Below, one piece after another: positions 1 through 8,387 of a stretch of 32,758 bases of DNA. This DNA is from Streptomyces dysideae. Lineage in GTDB: Bacteria; Actinomycetota; Actinomycetes; Streptomycetales; Streptomycetaceae. Position 1 is the stretch's first letter, and the number at the start of each line of letters is the position of its first letter. The translations under genes were made by a program, and so were the position numbers. Where the stretch lies: the NCBI RefSeq assembly GCF_001514305.1, contig NZ_KQ949081.1, positions 177,924-210,681 of the forward strand, in the 5' to 3' direction. The notes under the pieces are model-generated. The model saw only the letters and a program-made list of their open reading frames with translations. It was not told where the DNA came from and searched no databases.

Positions 1-356
1 GGTGGCCGCCAAGTCCGCCCGGCGTGCGGATGAGGCGTGACCGCGTCGTACCCACCGGCCGGTGGTCGCTGAGCTCGCCCGGCGTGCCGCCACTCCGCGA
101 CCGCGTCCCGCCAACCGGCCGGTGGCCGCCAAGTCCGCCCGGCGTGCGGATGAGGCGTGACCGCGTCGTACCCACCGGCCGGTGGTCGCTGAGCTCGCCC
201 GGCGTGCCGCCACTCCGCGACCGCGTCCCGCCAACCGGCCGGTGGCCGCTGAGCTCGCCCGGCGTGCGGATGAGGCGTGACCGCGTCGTACCCACCGGCC
301 GGTGGCCGCCAAGCCCGCCCGGCGTGCAGGCGAGCCGCGACCGCGTCCCGTCAACC
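1..356. repeat. 60-bp minisatellite array, AB dimer order
   Basis: Six consecutive 60-bp units fill this stretch, and the array enters from the left edge. Units 1 and 3 (1-60, 121-180) are identical (type A). Units 2 and 4 (61-120, 181-240) are identical (type B). Unit 5 is a B-left/A-right hybrid and unit 6 is degenerate. All share GGCGTG and GACCGCGTC. Junctions form the 14-bp palindrome CCACCGGCCGGTGG after type A units. The unit is a multiple of three, so long open frames cross it, but none has protein-like composition outside the repeat, so I treat it as non-coding. Confidence 0.95.
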
Positions 357-445
357 CCGGCCCACCCCACACCCAACAGCAGCCGCCAACTTGCCCCGGC
401 CACCCGCCTTTCCGGGCCGCTCGCTCGCTTCTCACCCGTGCTGGA

Positions 446-526
446 GCGAGCCGGGTCAAGGGTGGCCCGCAGGGCCATCGGCGCAGCCGACGCGGAGCGC
501 AGCGCAGCGCCCTTGACGCGGCTCGC
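446..526. repeat. Large intergenic inverted repeat
   Basis: Positions 446-462 and 510-526 are reverse complements at 16 of 17 bases (arms beginning GCGAGCC and ending GGCTCGC). They enclose 47 bases with further GC-rich pairing (GGCCCGCAGGGCC). It lies downstream of the aldo/keto reductase gene, so it could act as a terminator. The form also suits a dispersed Streptomyces intergenic repeat. Apart from this I see nothing between 357 and 600. Confidence 0.6.
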
Positions 527-600
527 GGAAGCACGACACTGCCAAGAAGCGGGCGGCCCCGACGGTCACGTCGATAGCGGGGGTGGTCTCAGCGCCCCCT

Positions 601-1444
601 TCAGTGTTGAACGGCGGTCAGGCGATCCAGGCGGTCGTACTGGGCCTGCGTCAGGGAAACACCAGCCGCCCTCACGTTCTCCTCCAGGTGCTCGATCCTC
701 GCCGTACCCGGAATCGGCAGGACAACCCGTGAGCGGGCGAGCAGCCAAGCCAGCGTGACCTGTGTCGCCGTAGCGCCGGCTGCCTCCGCCACCTCGGCGA
801 TCTCGGCCCTCGCACCACCCGTGCCCGCCGCCACCGGACGCCACGGGAGGAACGCGATGCCCGCCTCCTCGCACGCATCGAGTACGGCCTCGTGCTCGCG
901 GTCGAGGAGGTTGTAGCGGTTCTGCACGCTCGCGATGTCCACGATCGCGCGTGCCTCGTCGAGCTCGGCGACCGTGACCTCGGAGAGGCCGATCCGGCCC
1001 ACCTTGCCCTCGGTGCGCAGGTCGCGGAGGGTGCCGAGCTGGTCGGCGAGGGGGGGTTTCCGGTGAGATGCGGTGGAGTTGGAGCAGCTCGAGCCGGTCG
1101 GCGCGGAGGCGGCGGAGGGCGTCGTCGACCTGGGCGCGCAGTTCGGCGGGGCGGCCCGCGTGCCGCCAGCCCTCGCCCGAGGCCGTGTGCTGGAAACCGA
1201 CCTTGGTCGTGACGAGGAGGTCGTCGGGGTACGGGTGCAACGCCTCGGCCAGGAGCTCCTCGTTCGCGCCCCAGCCGTAGAGGTGGGCCGTGTCGATGAG
1301 GGTGACGCCCAGTTCGACCGCCCGTCGGGCCACCGCGAGGGCGACGTCACGCGCCGCGGCCGGCTCGGTCGGCAGATGCATCGCGCCGAACCCGATCCGC
1401 CCCACCTCCAGATCGCCGCCTATGCGAAACGTCCTCGCCACCAT
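601..1444 (-). pseudogene. Aldo/keto reductase, frameshifted at a 7-G run
   Basis: NAD(P)H-dependent aldo/keto reductase, about 280 residues once corrected, which is the usual family length. Tetrad elements are visible: Asp and Tyr in LIDTAHLYG, Lys in TTKVGF and His in LQLHRI, all in the first frame. The C-terminal half (DQLGTLRDL, GKVGRIGLS, VQNRYNLLDRE, LPIPGTARIEHLEEN) is in another frame. The switch occurs at the G run 1050-1056. Six Gs instead of seven would restore SPETPLADQLG. The start is the ATG at 1444, giving MVARTFRIGG. It diverges from the methyltransferase gene, with 32 bp between the starts. The break is either a recent mutation or a homopolymer sequencing error; the rest of the gene is intact. 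Confidence 0.85.
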
Positions 1445-1476
1445 ACGCCGTCTCCCCCTCTGCTGAACTGGACCCC

Positions 1477-2142
1477 GTGACGATCATTCCGAACCGCCTG
1501 CTGCACGCCCTGGAGCGCTTCAACGCCGCCCACCCATGGGATCACAACCAGCATTACCACCCCTGGATCCTGCGGCAGTTGCCCCGGCGGAAGAAGCTCG
1601 GGCGTGCCCTGGATGTGGGATGCGGGGCGGGCGACCTGGCCCGGCTGTTGGCGGCGCGGGTGGCGGAGATGGTGGTCGGGATCGATCCCGATCCGGAAAT
1701 CGTCGGCCGGGCGCGGGAGTCGACCCCGGCGGACGCGGCGTCCGTGACCTTCGCCGTCGCCGCTGCGCCGGACGGTATCCCGGATGGCCCCTACGACGTC
1801 ATCACCTGCGTCGCCGTACTCCACCACCTTCCGCTGACCGAGACCCTCACCCGGCTGCGTGACCAACTGGCGCCCGGCGGAACGCTGGTGGTGGTCGGGT
1901 GTGCGCGCGAGGAGACGGCCGTCGACCATCTGCTCAGCCTCGTGTCTGTGCCGCTCAACCTTGCGATGGGCTGGGTCAAGAACAGGGGGCGTACGGCGCC
2001 GCGATCCGTCTCAATGACTGCCGTGACCCGGTCTCCGGACACGACGTTCGCGGATATCGCCCGGGAAGTACGCCGCACCCTCCCAGGCGTACGCCTTCGA
2101 CGTCGGCTGTTCTGGCGGTACACGCTGGTCTGGCGTGGCTGA
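1477..2142 (+). CDS. Class I SAM-dependent methyltransferase
   Basis: A 221-residue Rossmann-fold methyltransferase. The SAM-binding motif I is DVGCGAGDLARLL near residues 46-58, followed by the acidic loop VVGIDPDPE (motif II) and VITCVAVLHHL (motif IV region). LAPGGTLVVVG matches the typical post-motif strand of Methyltransf_11/25 proteins. The N-terminal HPWDHNQHYHPWIL and C-terminal LRRRLFWRYTLVWRG segments are typical of a Streptomyces family of uncharacterised methyltransferases. The substrate cannot be read from sequence. The start is a GTG, with the divergent reductase start 32 bp upstream, so both share one short promoter region. Confidence 0.9.
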   Translation: MTIIPNRLLHALERFNAAHPWDHNQHYHPWILRQLPRRKKLGRALDVGCGAGDLARLLAARVAEMVVGIDPDPEIVGRARESTPADAASVTFAVAAAPDGIPDGPYDVITCVAVLHHLPLTETLTRLRDQLAPGGTLVVVGCAREETAVDHLLSLVSVPLNLAMGWVKNRGRTAPRSVSMTAVTRSPDTTFADIAREVRRTLPGVRLRRRLFWRYTLVWRG

Positions 2143-2146
2143 GAAC

Positions 2147-2824
2147 TCAGTCTGCGTAGTCCTTCAGCTTTTCGGTGTCGAGGGTGATGTTCACGGGGGC
2201 GGGGAGTTCGATGGTGGCTCCGTACGAATACGAGGGGCGTCGCTGGTAGATCCCTCCCCTGGGATTGCCGTGCACGACCAGAGTGTCGTTGTCCCGGTCG
2301 ATGAGCAGGTAGACCGGGATGCCGGCTTCCGCATAGCCGCGGGGCTTGTCGATGCGGTCGCGGCGGTCGGTGTCGCGGTCGTGTGAGGTGACCTCGATGA
2401 CCATGAGGACGCCGTCCGGATCGGCCCAGTCGCCGTCCTGGGCAATGAAGTGATCGAGCGGTGCCAGAGCGCCGTCCGCGCAGGCGTGCCCCTTGCGGTA
2501 GGCGCCGATCCTGAGGCCCTGCTCGGGGTACAGGGCAAGCTCAGGACGTTGCTGCATGAACAGCCGGATGAGCCACATGATGATGGCCCTGTGGCGCTGG
2601 TCCGGCAAGGGTTTGACCTCTAGCTTTCCATCGATGAGTTCGAGTTTGACCCCCTCGGGAGCTTTGCGCGCCAGTTCCTCGAAGTCCTCGACCTCGATGC
2701 GGTCGCCCTTGACGTACAACCGTCCTCCGAGGAACTCGAGCTTCACGTGCTTCGGGGCCCTGGCGGCCAGTTCCTCGAAGTCCTCGGCGGACATCTGTGG
2801 GCGCTGAGCAGTGCTGGGGGTCAT
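2147..2824 (-). CDS. Uma2-family PD-(D/E)XK endonuclease-like protein
   Basis: A 225-residue Uma2 (DUF820) protein, a family with a restriction-endonuclease-like fold and usually unknown biological role. The catalytic core is seen as the Asp of ADGALAPLD, then PDGVLMVIEVTSHD (the E-x-V strand), a downstream DKPRGYAEAGIPVYLLIDRD and the closing GGIYQRRPSYSYGATIELP. The ATG at 2824 is chosen because GGGAGGAGG lies just upstream; the longer frame to 3391 is non-coding. An oddity is a duplicated N-terminal module: EDFEELAARAPKHVKLE is followed about 30 residues later by EDFEELARKAPEGVKLE, each ending in a G(R/K)L-x-VK strand. It converges with the methyltransferase gene, with only 4 bp between the stops. 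Confidence 0.88.
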   Translation of the reverse strand: MTPSTAQRPQMSAEDFEELAARAPKHVKLEFLGGRLYVKGDRIEVEDFEELARKAPEGVKLELIDGKLEVKPLPDQRHRAIIMWLIRLFMQQRPELALYPEQGLRIGAYRKGHACADGALAPLDHFIAQDGDWADPDGVLMVIEVTSHDRDTDRRDRIDKPRGYAEAGIPVYLLIDRDNDTLVVHGNPRGGIYQRRPSYSYGATIELPAPVNITLDTEKLKDYAD

Positions 2825-2883
2825 GGCTTCGCCTCCTCCCCTCCATGGTGCCCCGGGGCGGTGGCGTCGGATCGTTGGGGCGG

Positions 2884-3761
2884 TCATGTGAGTGTCCTGT
2901 CTCGACGGTCGATCATCGCGGAGCGGATCTCGGCCGCCCGTGTGCGCACGGCCACGGCGCTCAGGGGCGCGGTGGGGCGTGTGGGGTCGGTTTTTGCCCG
3001 GCAGGTGCCGCACACGCCACCCGGCAGTGCCTCCGGTCGGCCCGGCGTACCGCACTTCGCGCATTCGAGGACACGGAGGGGCGGCCGGGGTGCGGGCTGT
3101 GGCGGGAGCTTGGTGGTCAGGCGCTTGCGGAGCAGTGCCGCCGGGTGGTGGACCGGCGTGGGCAGACCGCTGGTCAGGGCGTGGAGTACGGCCTCGTCGG
3201 TGGCACCCCGTGCGAACCACTCCGCCACCAGCGGGGCGAGCGCCGCGCAGTCGGCCTCCGAGAGGGACAGGACGGGCGCCGTACGGCCGAGGGCGGCGAG
3301 GAGGATGTGGGCGCGCGAACGGGTGGAGCGGGGGCGGTCGGGTGGCTGTGCCGACTCCCGCGGTACGTCGCCCCTCGTGAACGCCGCCCACCAGTCATCG
3401 TCCCGTGCGGTACGGGAGAACCACGATCGGGTGATCCAACGCGTGCAGCCGGAGTCTGCGGTCAGGTGTTCGCGTCCCCGGCGCAAGTGGCCTGCCCGTT
3501 GAAGGGTGTTGAGGGCGGTGCGGAGGGCGCACTGTCCGTACGGCAGCGTCTTGGCCAGCGTCTTTAGGAGATGTCGGCGCCGTCGGGGAGGCGGTCGATG
3601 TAGGCGGCGATGGCGGCTTCGCGGGGCGGGAGGTGGGCGAAGTCGTGGGCCGTGTGGGGGCGTTGGTCGGGGGCGCTGCGTTTTCCGTAGCCCGGGTTGG
3701 ACATCGGGTGCGAGGACGCGTGCGCGGGCAGGAAGGCGGCACTAAGCTTGGCGTCAGCCAT
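2884..3761 (-). pseudogene. Winged-helix DNA-binding protein with zinc ribbon, frameshifted
   Basis: A Streptomyces winged-helix (MarR-like) protein of about 290 residues broken by one missing base. The first 65 residues start at ATG 3761 (MADAKLSAAFLP) and reach YIDRLPDGADIS, then a TAA at 3564-3566. The next frame carries straight on with KTLAKTLPYGQCALRTALN and GHLRRGREHL, the expected helix-turn-helix, then TRSWFSRTARDDDWW. A C-terminal CAKCGT...CGTCRAK pair of Cys knuckles looks like a zinc ribbon. Adding one base at about 3566 restores one reading frame. I infer a recently disabled DNA-binding protein, or an assembly error. The C-terminal part could be translated from the TTG at 3486. 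Confidence 0.7.
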
Positions 3762-3795
3762 GGGATCGAACTGTTCCTTCGATCTTGTAGGTCAA

Positions 3796-3828
3796 GCCCC
3801 CGCAGGTGTTGGCGCACCTGGCGGGGGC
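3796..3828 (-). terminator. Strong GC hairpin between DinB and winged-helix genes
   Basis: GCCCCCGCAGGTG pairs with CACCTGGCGGGGGC, with one bulged base and a short loop. It lies in the 216-bp gap after the leftward DinB gene and before the leftward winged-helix gene, so it probably ends the DinB transcript. No clear U tract follows, as is common for Streptomyces terminators. I see nothing else definite in the gap except a small inverted repeat at 3764-3784. Confidence 0.6.
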
Positions 3829-3977
3829 GTTCGTTATTCGGGCACGCTAGACGATCGTCACCGTGCGTGGCAAGCCGAACGCGTCAAGTCAACTCGCAGG
3901 GTGGGAGGGCGGGTTGAGACCTCCACCCATTCCTTGAAAAGAGCGCTCGGAGCTGGGGACTTGAGCTTCGGGGCCGG

Positions 3978-4511
3978 TCAGCCCATGCTCTTCGCGCCGT
4001 CCAGGGACTCGCGGATGATGTCGGCGTGACCGGCGTGCTGGGCGGTCTCGGCGGCGATGTGCATCAGTACCCTGCGGGCCGACCATCGAGCTCCGGGCTC
4101 GTTCCACGGGGCCTCGGGCAGCGGGTGGGTGGCGTTGAGGTCGGGGAGGGACGTGACCAGTTCGTCGGTCCGGCGGGCCGCCTTGTCGTAGTCGGCCAGC
4201 ACGCCGGCCAGCGTCTCGCCGGGCAGCATCCGGAACTCGTCGGCCCGCCGGGCCCAGTCGGCCTCGGTCAACTTGGTGAAGTCGGGCATCGCCGACGGGC
4301 CGTCGAGGATGAAGTCCGCCCAGTGGCGTTCCACCGACGTGACGTGCTTGATCAGGCCGCCCAGGCACAGCTCGCTGGCGGTGGTCCGCTGCCCGGCCTG
4401 CTCGTCGGTGAGGTCGCGGGTGGTGAGGCGCAGGAAGTGCCGGCCGTGGGCCAGCATTTCCAGCAGGTCGGTGCGCTCGTCGGTGGTGATGGCGTGCGTG
4501 GTTTCAGTCAT
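3978..4511 (-). CDS. DinB-family (DUF664) putative metal-dependent enzyme
   Basis: A 177-residue DinB/YfiT-like four-helix bundle. The family's metal-binding histidines are seen as GLIKHVTSVERHW near residues 52-64 and HIAAETAQHAGHADIIRE near the C-terminus. WSARRVLMHIAAE is the usual last core helix. Many actinobacterial relatives are mycothiol- or bacillithiol-linked S-transferases, but the substrate here is unknown. Upstream on the coding strand, TAGCGT lies 6 bases before the ATG with no Shine-Dalgarno sequence, suggesting a leaderless transcript. A perfect 29-bp palindrome lies 17 bp upstream of the start and is a likely operator. Confidence 0.88.
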   Translation of the reverse strand: MTETTHAITTDERTDLLEMLAHGRHFLRLTTRDLTDEQAGQRTTASELCLGGLIKHVTSVERHWADFILDGPSAMPDFTKLTEADWARRADEFRMLPGETLAGVLADYDKAARRTDELVTSLPDLNATHPLPEAPWNEPGARWSARRVLMHIAAETAQHAGHADIIRESLDGAKSMG

Positions 4512-4527
4512 GGGGGCACGCTAGGAG

Positions 4528-4556
4528 TTATAGAGGTCAGATTCTGACCTCTATAA
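4528..4556. promoter_or_regulatory. Perfect 29-bp palindrome upstream of DinB gene
   Basis: Two 14-base arms, TTATAGAGGTCAGA and its exact complement, flank a single central T. It is AT-rich for this genome and sits between the DUF397 stop and the DinB start, overlapping where a promoter would be. The symmetry suits a dimeric regulator of the TetR, MarR or HxlR type. A terminator role for the DUF397 transcript is the alternative. Confidence 0.65.
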
Positions 4557-4564
4557 ACCGTTCT

Positions 4565-4771
4565 CTAGCCGCGCTTGAGGCTTTCGACGAACGCCGACCA
4601 TGGCTCGGCCCGGAACACGAGCTTCGGGCCGTGGGGGTTCTTGGAGTCGCGGACGGGGACGAGGGCGGGGTGGCCGTCGGCGACTTCGAGGCACTCGTTG
4701 CCGCCACCGCCGCTGTAGCTCGACTTGTGCCAGATGGCCGTGCTCAGGTCGTAGTCAGGGAAGTTCCTCAT
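4565..4771 (-). CDS. DUF397 protein
   Basis: A 68-residue DUF397 protein. Hallmarks are WHKSSYSGGGGNECLEVA near the N-terminus, VPVRDSKNPHGPKLVF in the middle, and a final W-x-x-F segment (PWSAFVESLKRG). DUF397 proteins are abundant in Streptomyces and usually sit beside an XRE/Scr1-type regulator, with which some act in developmental control. No such regulator is adjacent here; the upstream partner is a short unknown ORF. The ATG at 4771 overlaps the end of that ORF by 17 bases, indicating translational coupling. Confidence 0.92.
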   Translation of the reverse strand: MRNFPDYDLSTAIWHKSSYSGGGGNECLEVADGHPALVPVRDSKNPHGPKLVFRAEPWSAFVESLKRG

Positions 4772-4931
4772 GGGCGTAATCCTGCGCCAACGCCTCGATC
4801 AGGGCCAGGGACTTCTGCGGTGAGAGTGCGGAGGCCGCGAGGAGCTCGAAGGTGAGCCTCAGCTGGGCGACGGTGGCCGGTCGTCCTCCAGTCGTCCGGT
4901 GCTGGGACGTGTCGGCGAGGTCATGGGACAT
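4755..4931 (-). CDS. Small protein upstream of the DUF397 gene
   Basis: A short protein of 58 residues starting MSHDLADTSQH and ending ALAQDYAHEELP. Its 3' end overlaps the DUF397 start, so the two are probably co-translated. The helical second half (LRLTFELLAASAL, KSLALIEALAQ) looks like a real protein rather than noise. I do not recognise the family. The open frame extends upstream to 5147, but that part is Pro/Arg-rich and unlike coding sequence, so I prefer the ATG at 4931. It occupies the place usually held by an XRE regulator and could be a degenerate or alternative partner of the DUF397 protein. I see nothing definite between 4932 and 5211. Confidence 0.5.
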   Translation of the reverse strand: MSHDLADTSQHRTTGGRPATVAQLRLTFELLAASALSPQKSLALIEALAQDYAHEELP

Positions 4932-5211
4932 GTGGTCGGCAAGGTGCAGGTGCGGCCCGTCGGGGGCGGTCGAGAGTGGGACTGTCCGCCGGATGTGCTG
5001 GGGCCCGCGCCCCGGGAGGAGGTGCTGCGGGCCCGGGTGCGGGGCGCCAACAAGGAGTCGGGGCCGCCGGTTACGCCAGGGCGAGGTAGCGGCCGGAAAC
5101 CGCACCCTGGAAGGTTTCAGGTTCGCCTCGCCGGACCTTCCCGGCACGCTGGCCCCCCAACGACGCAGGAGCTGACCACTCCTTCGTCACCGCACATCGG
5201 GGGTACCGACC

Positions 5212-5994
<783 letters not shown>

Positions 5995-5998
5995 ATCG

Positions 5999-6361
5999 TC
6001 AGACCTTGTACGTGTACAGCTCCGCGGTGATCGACGAGCCCCTGCCCGTCCACTTGAACTCTTCGCGGTCGCCCTTCGGGCAGGCGGCCTTGCTCCGCAC
6101 GGTCTCGCCGTCGACGACGGCCTTCACCTTGGCGCACTTGCCGTCCGACTTGGTGTCCTCGACCCAGCCCTCGATCGTGACCATGCCGCCGCGGCAGTTG
6201 ATCTCCCAGTAGGCCTTGGCGCCGCTGACCCTCGGGTCGAAGTTTTCCCCGCAGGTACCGGCCGCGGCCGTACCGGAGAGGCCGAGGACGGCACCCCCGG
6301 CGAGTACCACCGCGCCCGCGCCCACCGCGGACAGCTTCTTGATCCTGGTCATCGCAGTCAT
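5999..6361 (-). CDS. Small secreted cysteine-containing protein
   Basis: A 120-residue exported protein. The N-terminus MTAMTRIKKLSAVGAGAVV is a basic region leading into a hydrophobic core, followed by LSGTAAAG, a plausible signal peptidase I site (AxA). The mature part has four cysteines (GTCGENF, INCRGG, GKCAKV, AACPKG), probably two disulfides, and a C-terminal beta-rich segment ITAELYTYKV. The ATG at 6361 is preferred because GGGG lies about 5-9 bases upstream; the ATG at 6352 is possible. It converges with the preceding gene, with 4 bp between stops. No family is recognised. It is probably an extracellular or wall-associated protein. Confidence 0.75.
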   Translation of the reverse strand: MTAMTRIKKLSAVGAGAVVLAGGAVLGLSGTAAAGTCGENFDPRVSGAKAYWEINCRGGMVTIEGWVEDTKSDGKCAKVKAVVDGETVRSKAACPKGDREEFKWTGRGSSITAELYTYKV

Positions 6362-6473
6362 CGCAACCCCGTGATTCGTTCGGTGTTTCCGGGGCTCCCT
6401 GCGAGCCCCGTGCACTCGATTCTGGGGAAGGAGGCCGCTACCGGGTACTGAGCGAAGTCAGGGTCTGCCGAGG

Positions 6474-7409
6474 TCAGTCCTCCGCCGCCCGCAGGGCGGC
6501 CCGGAGATGGCCGTTCGCCGTGGACAGGAGCGTGGTCGCGGTGGGGGCGTCGACGTCGGCCAGGAGGATGAGGATCGCCGTCTTCACCTCGCCCCCGGCC
6601 TGGGCCAGCGCCGCCTCGATCTCGGCGTCGGCCGCGCCGGTTGCCAGCGCGACGATACGGCGGGAGCGGGCGCGCAGCTTGTCGTTGGACGCGCGTACGT
6701 CGACCATCAGGTTCCCGTACGTCTTGCCCAGCCGGATCATCGTGATCGTCGAGAGCATGTTGAGGACGAGCTTCTGCGCGGTGCCGGCCTTGAGGCGGGT
6801 GGAGCCGGTGATCAGTTCCGGTCCCACGACGATCTCGATGCCGTGATCGGCGGCGGCCGCGAGCGCGCTGTCGGCGTTGCAGGCCAGGCCGATCGTCAAC
6901 GCGCCCTGTCTGCGGGCGTGTTCGACCGCGCCGATGGCGTACGGGGTGCGGCCGGACGCCGAGATGCCGACCACCGTGTCGGCGGACGTGAGGGCGAGGG
7001 CGTCGAGGTCGTCCCGGGCCAGTTTCTTGGAGTCCTCGGCGCCCTCGATCGACGTCACCATGGCCTCCCGGCCGCCCGCGATCAGGCCGACGACCTGGGA
7101 GGGGTCCGTGTTGAAGGTCGGCGGACACTCGGAGGCGTCCAGTACCCCGAGCCGACCGGCGGTGCCCGCACCGGCGTAGATCAGCCGGCCGCCGTGCGAC
7201 ATGCGGTCCGCTACGGCGTCGATGGCGGCGGCGATCTCGGGAAGGCGCTGAGCGACGGCGGCCGGGACGGAGGTGTCCTCGCCGTTCATGAGCCGGGCGA
7301 TGTCGAGGGTGGCGAGCTGATCGATGTCCGACAGCTCGGGACGGAACGCCTCGGTGGTGAGGGATTCCAACTCGGCTCGGAGGTGGCGGGGGTTGGACGT
7401 AGAAGTCAT
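6474..7409 (-). CDS. murQ: N-acetylmuramic acid 6-phosphate etherase
   Basis: MurQ cleaves the D-lactyl ether of MurNAc-6-phosphate to give GlcNAc-6-phosphate, a step in cell-wall sugar recycling. The 311-residue length matches the family. The SIS-domain signature is clear: YAGAGTAGRLGVLDASECPP holds the catalytic Glu. It is followed by VVGISASGRTPY (second SIS loop), the GPELITGSTRLKAGTAQK signature and LNMLSTITMIRLGKTYGNLM. The start is the ATG at 7409. The RpiR regulator gene lies 51 bp upstream on the same strand, so the two form a regulator-enzyme operon. No AnmK kinase or MurNAc transporter is seen in the window. Confidence 0.97.
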   Translation of the reverse strand: MTSTSNPRHLRAELESLTTEAFRPELSDIDQLATLDIARLMNGEDTSVPAAVAQRLPEIAAAIDAVADRMSHGGRLIYAGAGTAGRLGVLDASECPPTFNTDPSQVVGLIAGGREAMVTSIEGAEDSKKLARDDLDALALTSADTVVGISASGRTPYAIGAVEHARRQGALTIGLACNADSALAAAADHGIEIVVGPELITGSTRLKAGTAQKLVLNMLSTITMIRLGKTYGNLMVDVRASNDKLRARSRRIVALATGAADAEIEAALAQAGGEVKTAILILLADVDAPTATTLLSTANGHLRAALRAAED

Positions 7410-7460
7410 GGAGAAACGGCCCTTTTCAACTTCGTGTACTGGACGCGCCTCAGGGGCGGC

Positions 7461-8387
7461 CTACCGACGATGCCGATGCGCCAACGCCTCATAAGACGCC
7501 GACAACGCGGGCGCAGCCGTCTCATACGTCCTCTGCGCCACCCCCACGAACAGACAGTCCACCACCAACAGCTGACTGGTCCGCGAGGACATCGCCGCCG
7601 GCCGCAGCTCGCTCTCCCGAGCCGTGGACGTCGTAAGAATGTGATCGGCGTACTGAGCGACCGCCCCGTCGGGCCGCCCGGTGATCGCCACGGTCGTGGC
7701 CCCGTGCTCGAAGGCGACCCGCAGCGGCTCGATGACATCGCCCGTGGACCCCGAGTGCGTGATCGCGATGGCGACATCCCCCGCCCGCAACTGCACCGCG
7801 TTCGTCACGGCGAGATGCGGATCGCTGTGCGCATGGGCTATCAGCCCTATGCGCAGGAGCTTCTGCGCGAGATCCTGAGCGACGAGTCCACTGGCCCCCA
7901 CCCCGTACACATCGATACGGCGAGCTGAGGCAGCCGCCGTCACGGCCGCGCCCAACTGCACGGTGTCCAGGCCGGCGGCCGTGTCCGCGAGGGTCTGCTG
8001 TTCGTCGTAGGCGAGTTTGGTGACGACGTCGGCGATCGGGTCGTCGACGGCGATGTCGGCCGTCACGGCGGGCGCGCGGCCCGACTGCTGCTGGGCGGCG
8101 AGGCCGGCGAGGGCGAGGCGCAGATCGCGGTAGCCGGGGTAACCGAGGAGACGGGCGGTGCGGACGACCGTCGCCTCGCTGGTGCCGGTGAGTTCGGCCA
8201 GGCCGGTGACCGTGAGGGCCGCGCAGCCCGCCGGGTCGCCGGCGACGGCCTCGGCGACCCGCTGCATGGAACGGGTCATCGACGGGGCGAGAGTGCGCAC
8301 CTTGGCGGCGAGGGCGGCGGGTGCGGGAGGTGCGGCGCCCGAGGTGCCCGCATGCCTTTGGAAAGTTTCCTTCACGTCATGGGTCAC
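7461..8387 (-). CDS. MurR/RpiR-family transcriptional regulator
   Basis: A 308-residue regulator with an N-terminal HTH_6 domain (residues about 30-105: LAAKVRTLAPSMTRSM, VTGLAELTGTSEATVVRTAR, GYPGYRDLRLAL) and a C-terminal SIS sugar-phosphate-binding domain (RRIDVYGVGASGLVAQDLA, AIAITHSGSTGDVIEPL, TTVAITGRPDGAVAQYAD). In this family the SIS domain senses a sugar phosphate. Here the effector is plausibly MurNAc-6-P or GlcNAc-6-P, since murQ follows. The GTG at 8387 gives VTHDVKETF; a GTG four codons later is possible. Open frame continues upstream to 9119 but is non-coding. It diverges from the 8443 gene, and the 55-bp gap holds candidate operator sequences. Confidence 0.93.
   Translation of the reverse strand: MTHDVKETFQRHAGTSGAAPPAPAALAAKVRTLAPSMTRSMQRVAEAVAGDPAGCAALTVTGLAELTGTSEATVVRTARLLGYPGYRDLRLALAGLAAQQQSGRAPAVTADIAVDDPIADVVTKLAYDEQQTLADTAAGLDTVQLGAAVTAAASARRIDVYGVGASGLVAQDLAQKLLRIGLIAHAHSDPHLAVTNAVQLRAGDVAIAITHSGSTGDVIEPLRVAFEHGATTVAITGRPDGAVAQYADHILTTSTARESELRPAAMSSRTSQLLVVDCLFVGVAQRTYETAAPALSASYEALAHRHRR

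Noticed and set aside
1..356. CRISPR array
   Set aside because: The repeats are contiguous 60-bp units without unique spacers, and no cas genes are present.
24..758. Long rightward open frame across the minisatellite and the reductase gene
   Set aside because: Its sequence is the 60-bp repeat plus antisense of the reductase. No ribosome binding site and no conserved domain, so not a gene.
2825..3391. N-terminal extension of the Uma2 frame
   Set aside because: Arg/Pro-rich, antisense-like composition overlapping the frameshifted winged-helix gene. A good ribosome binding site supports the ATG at 2824.
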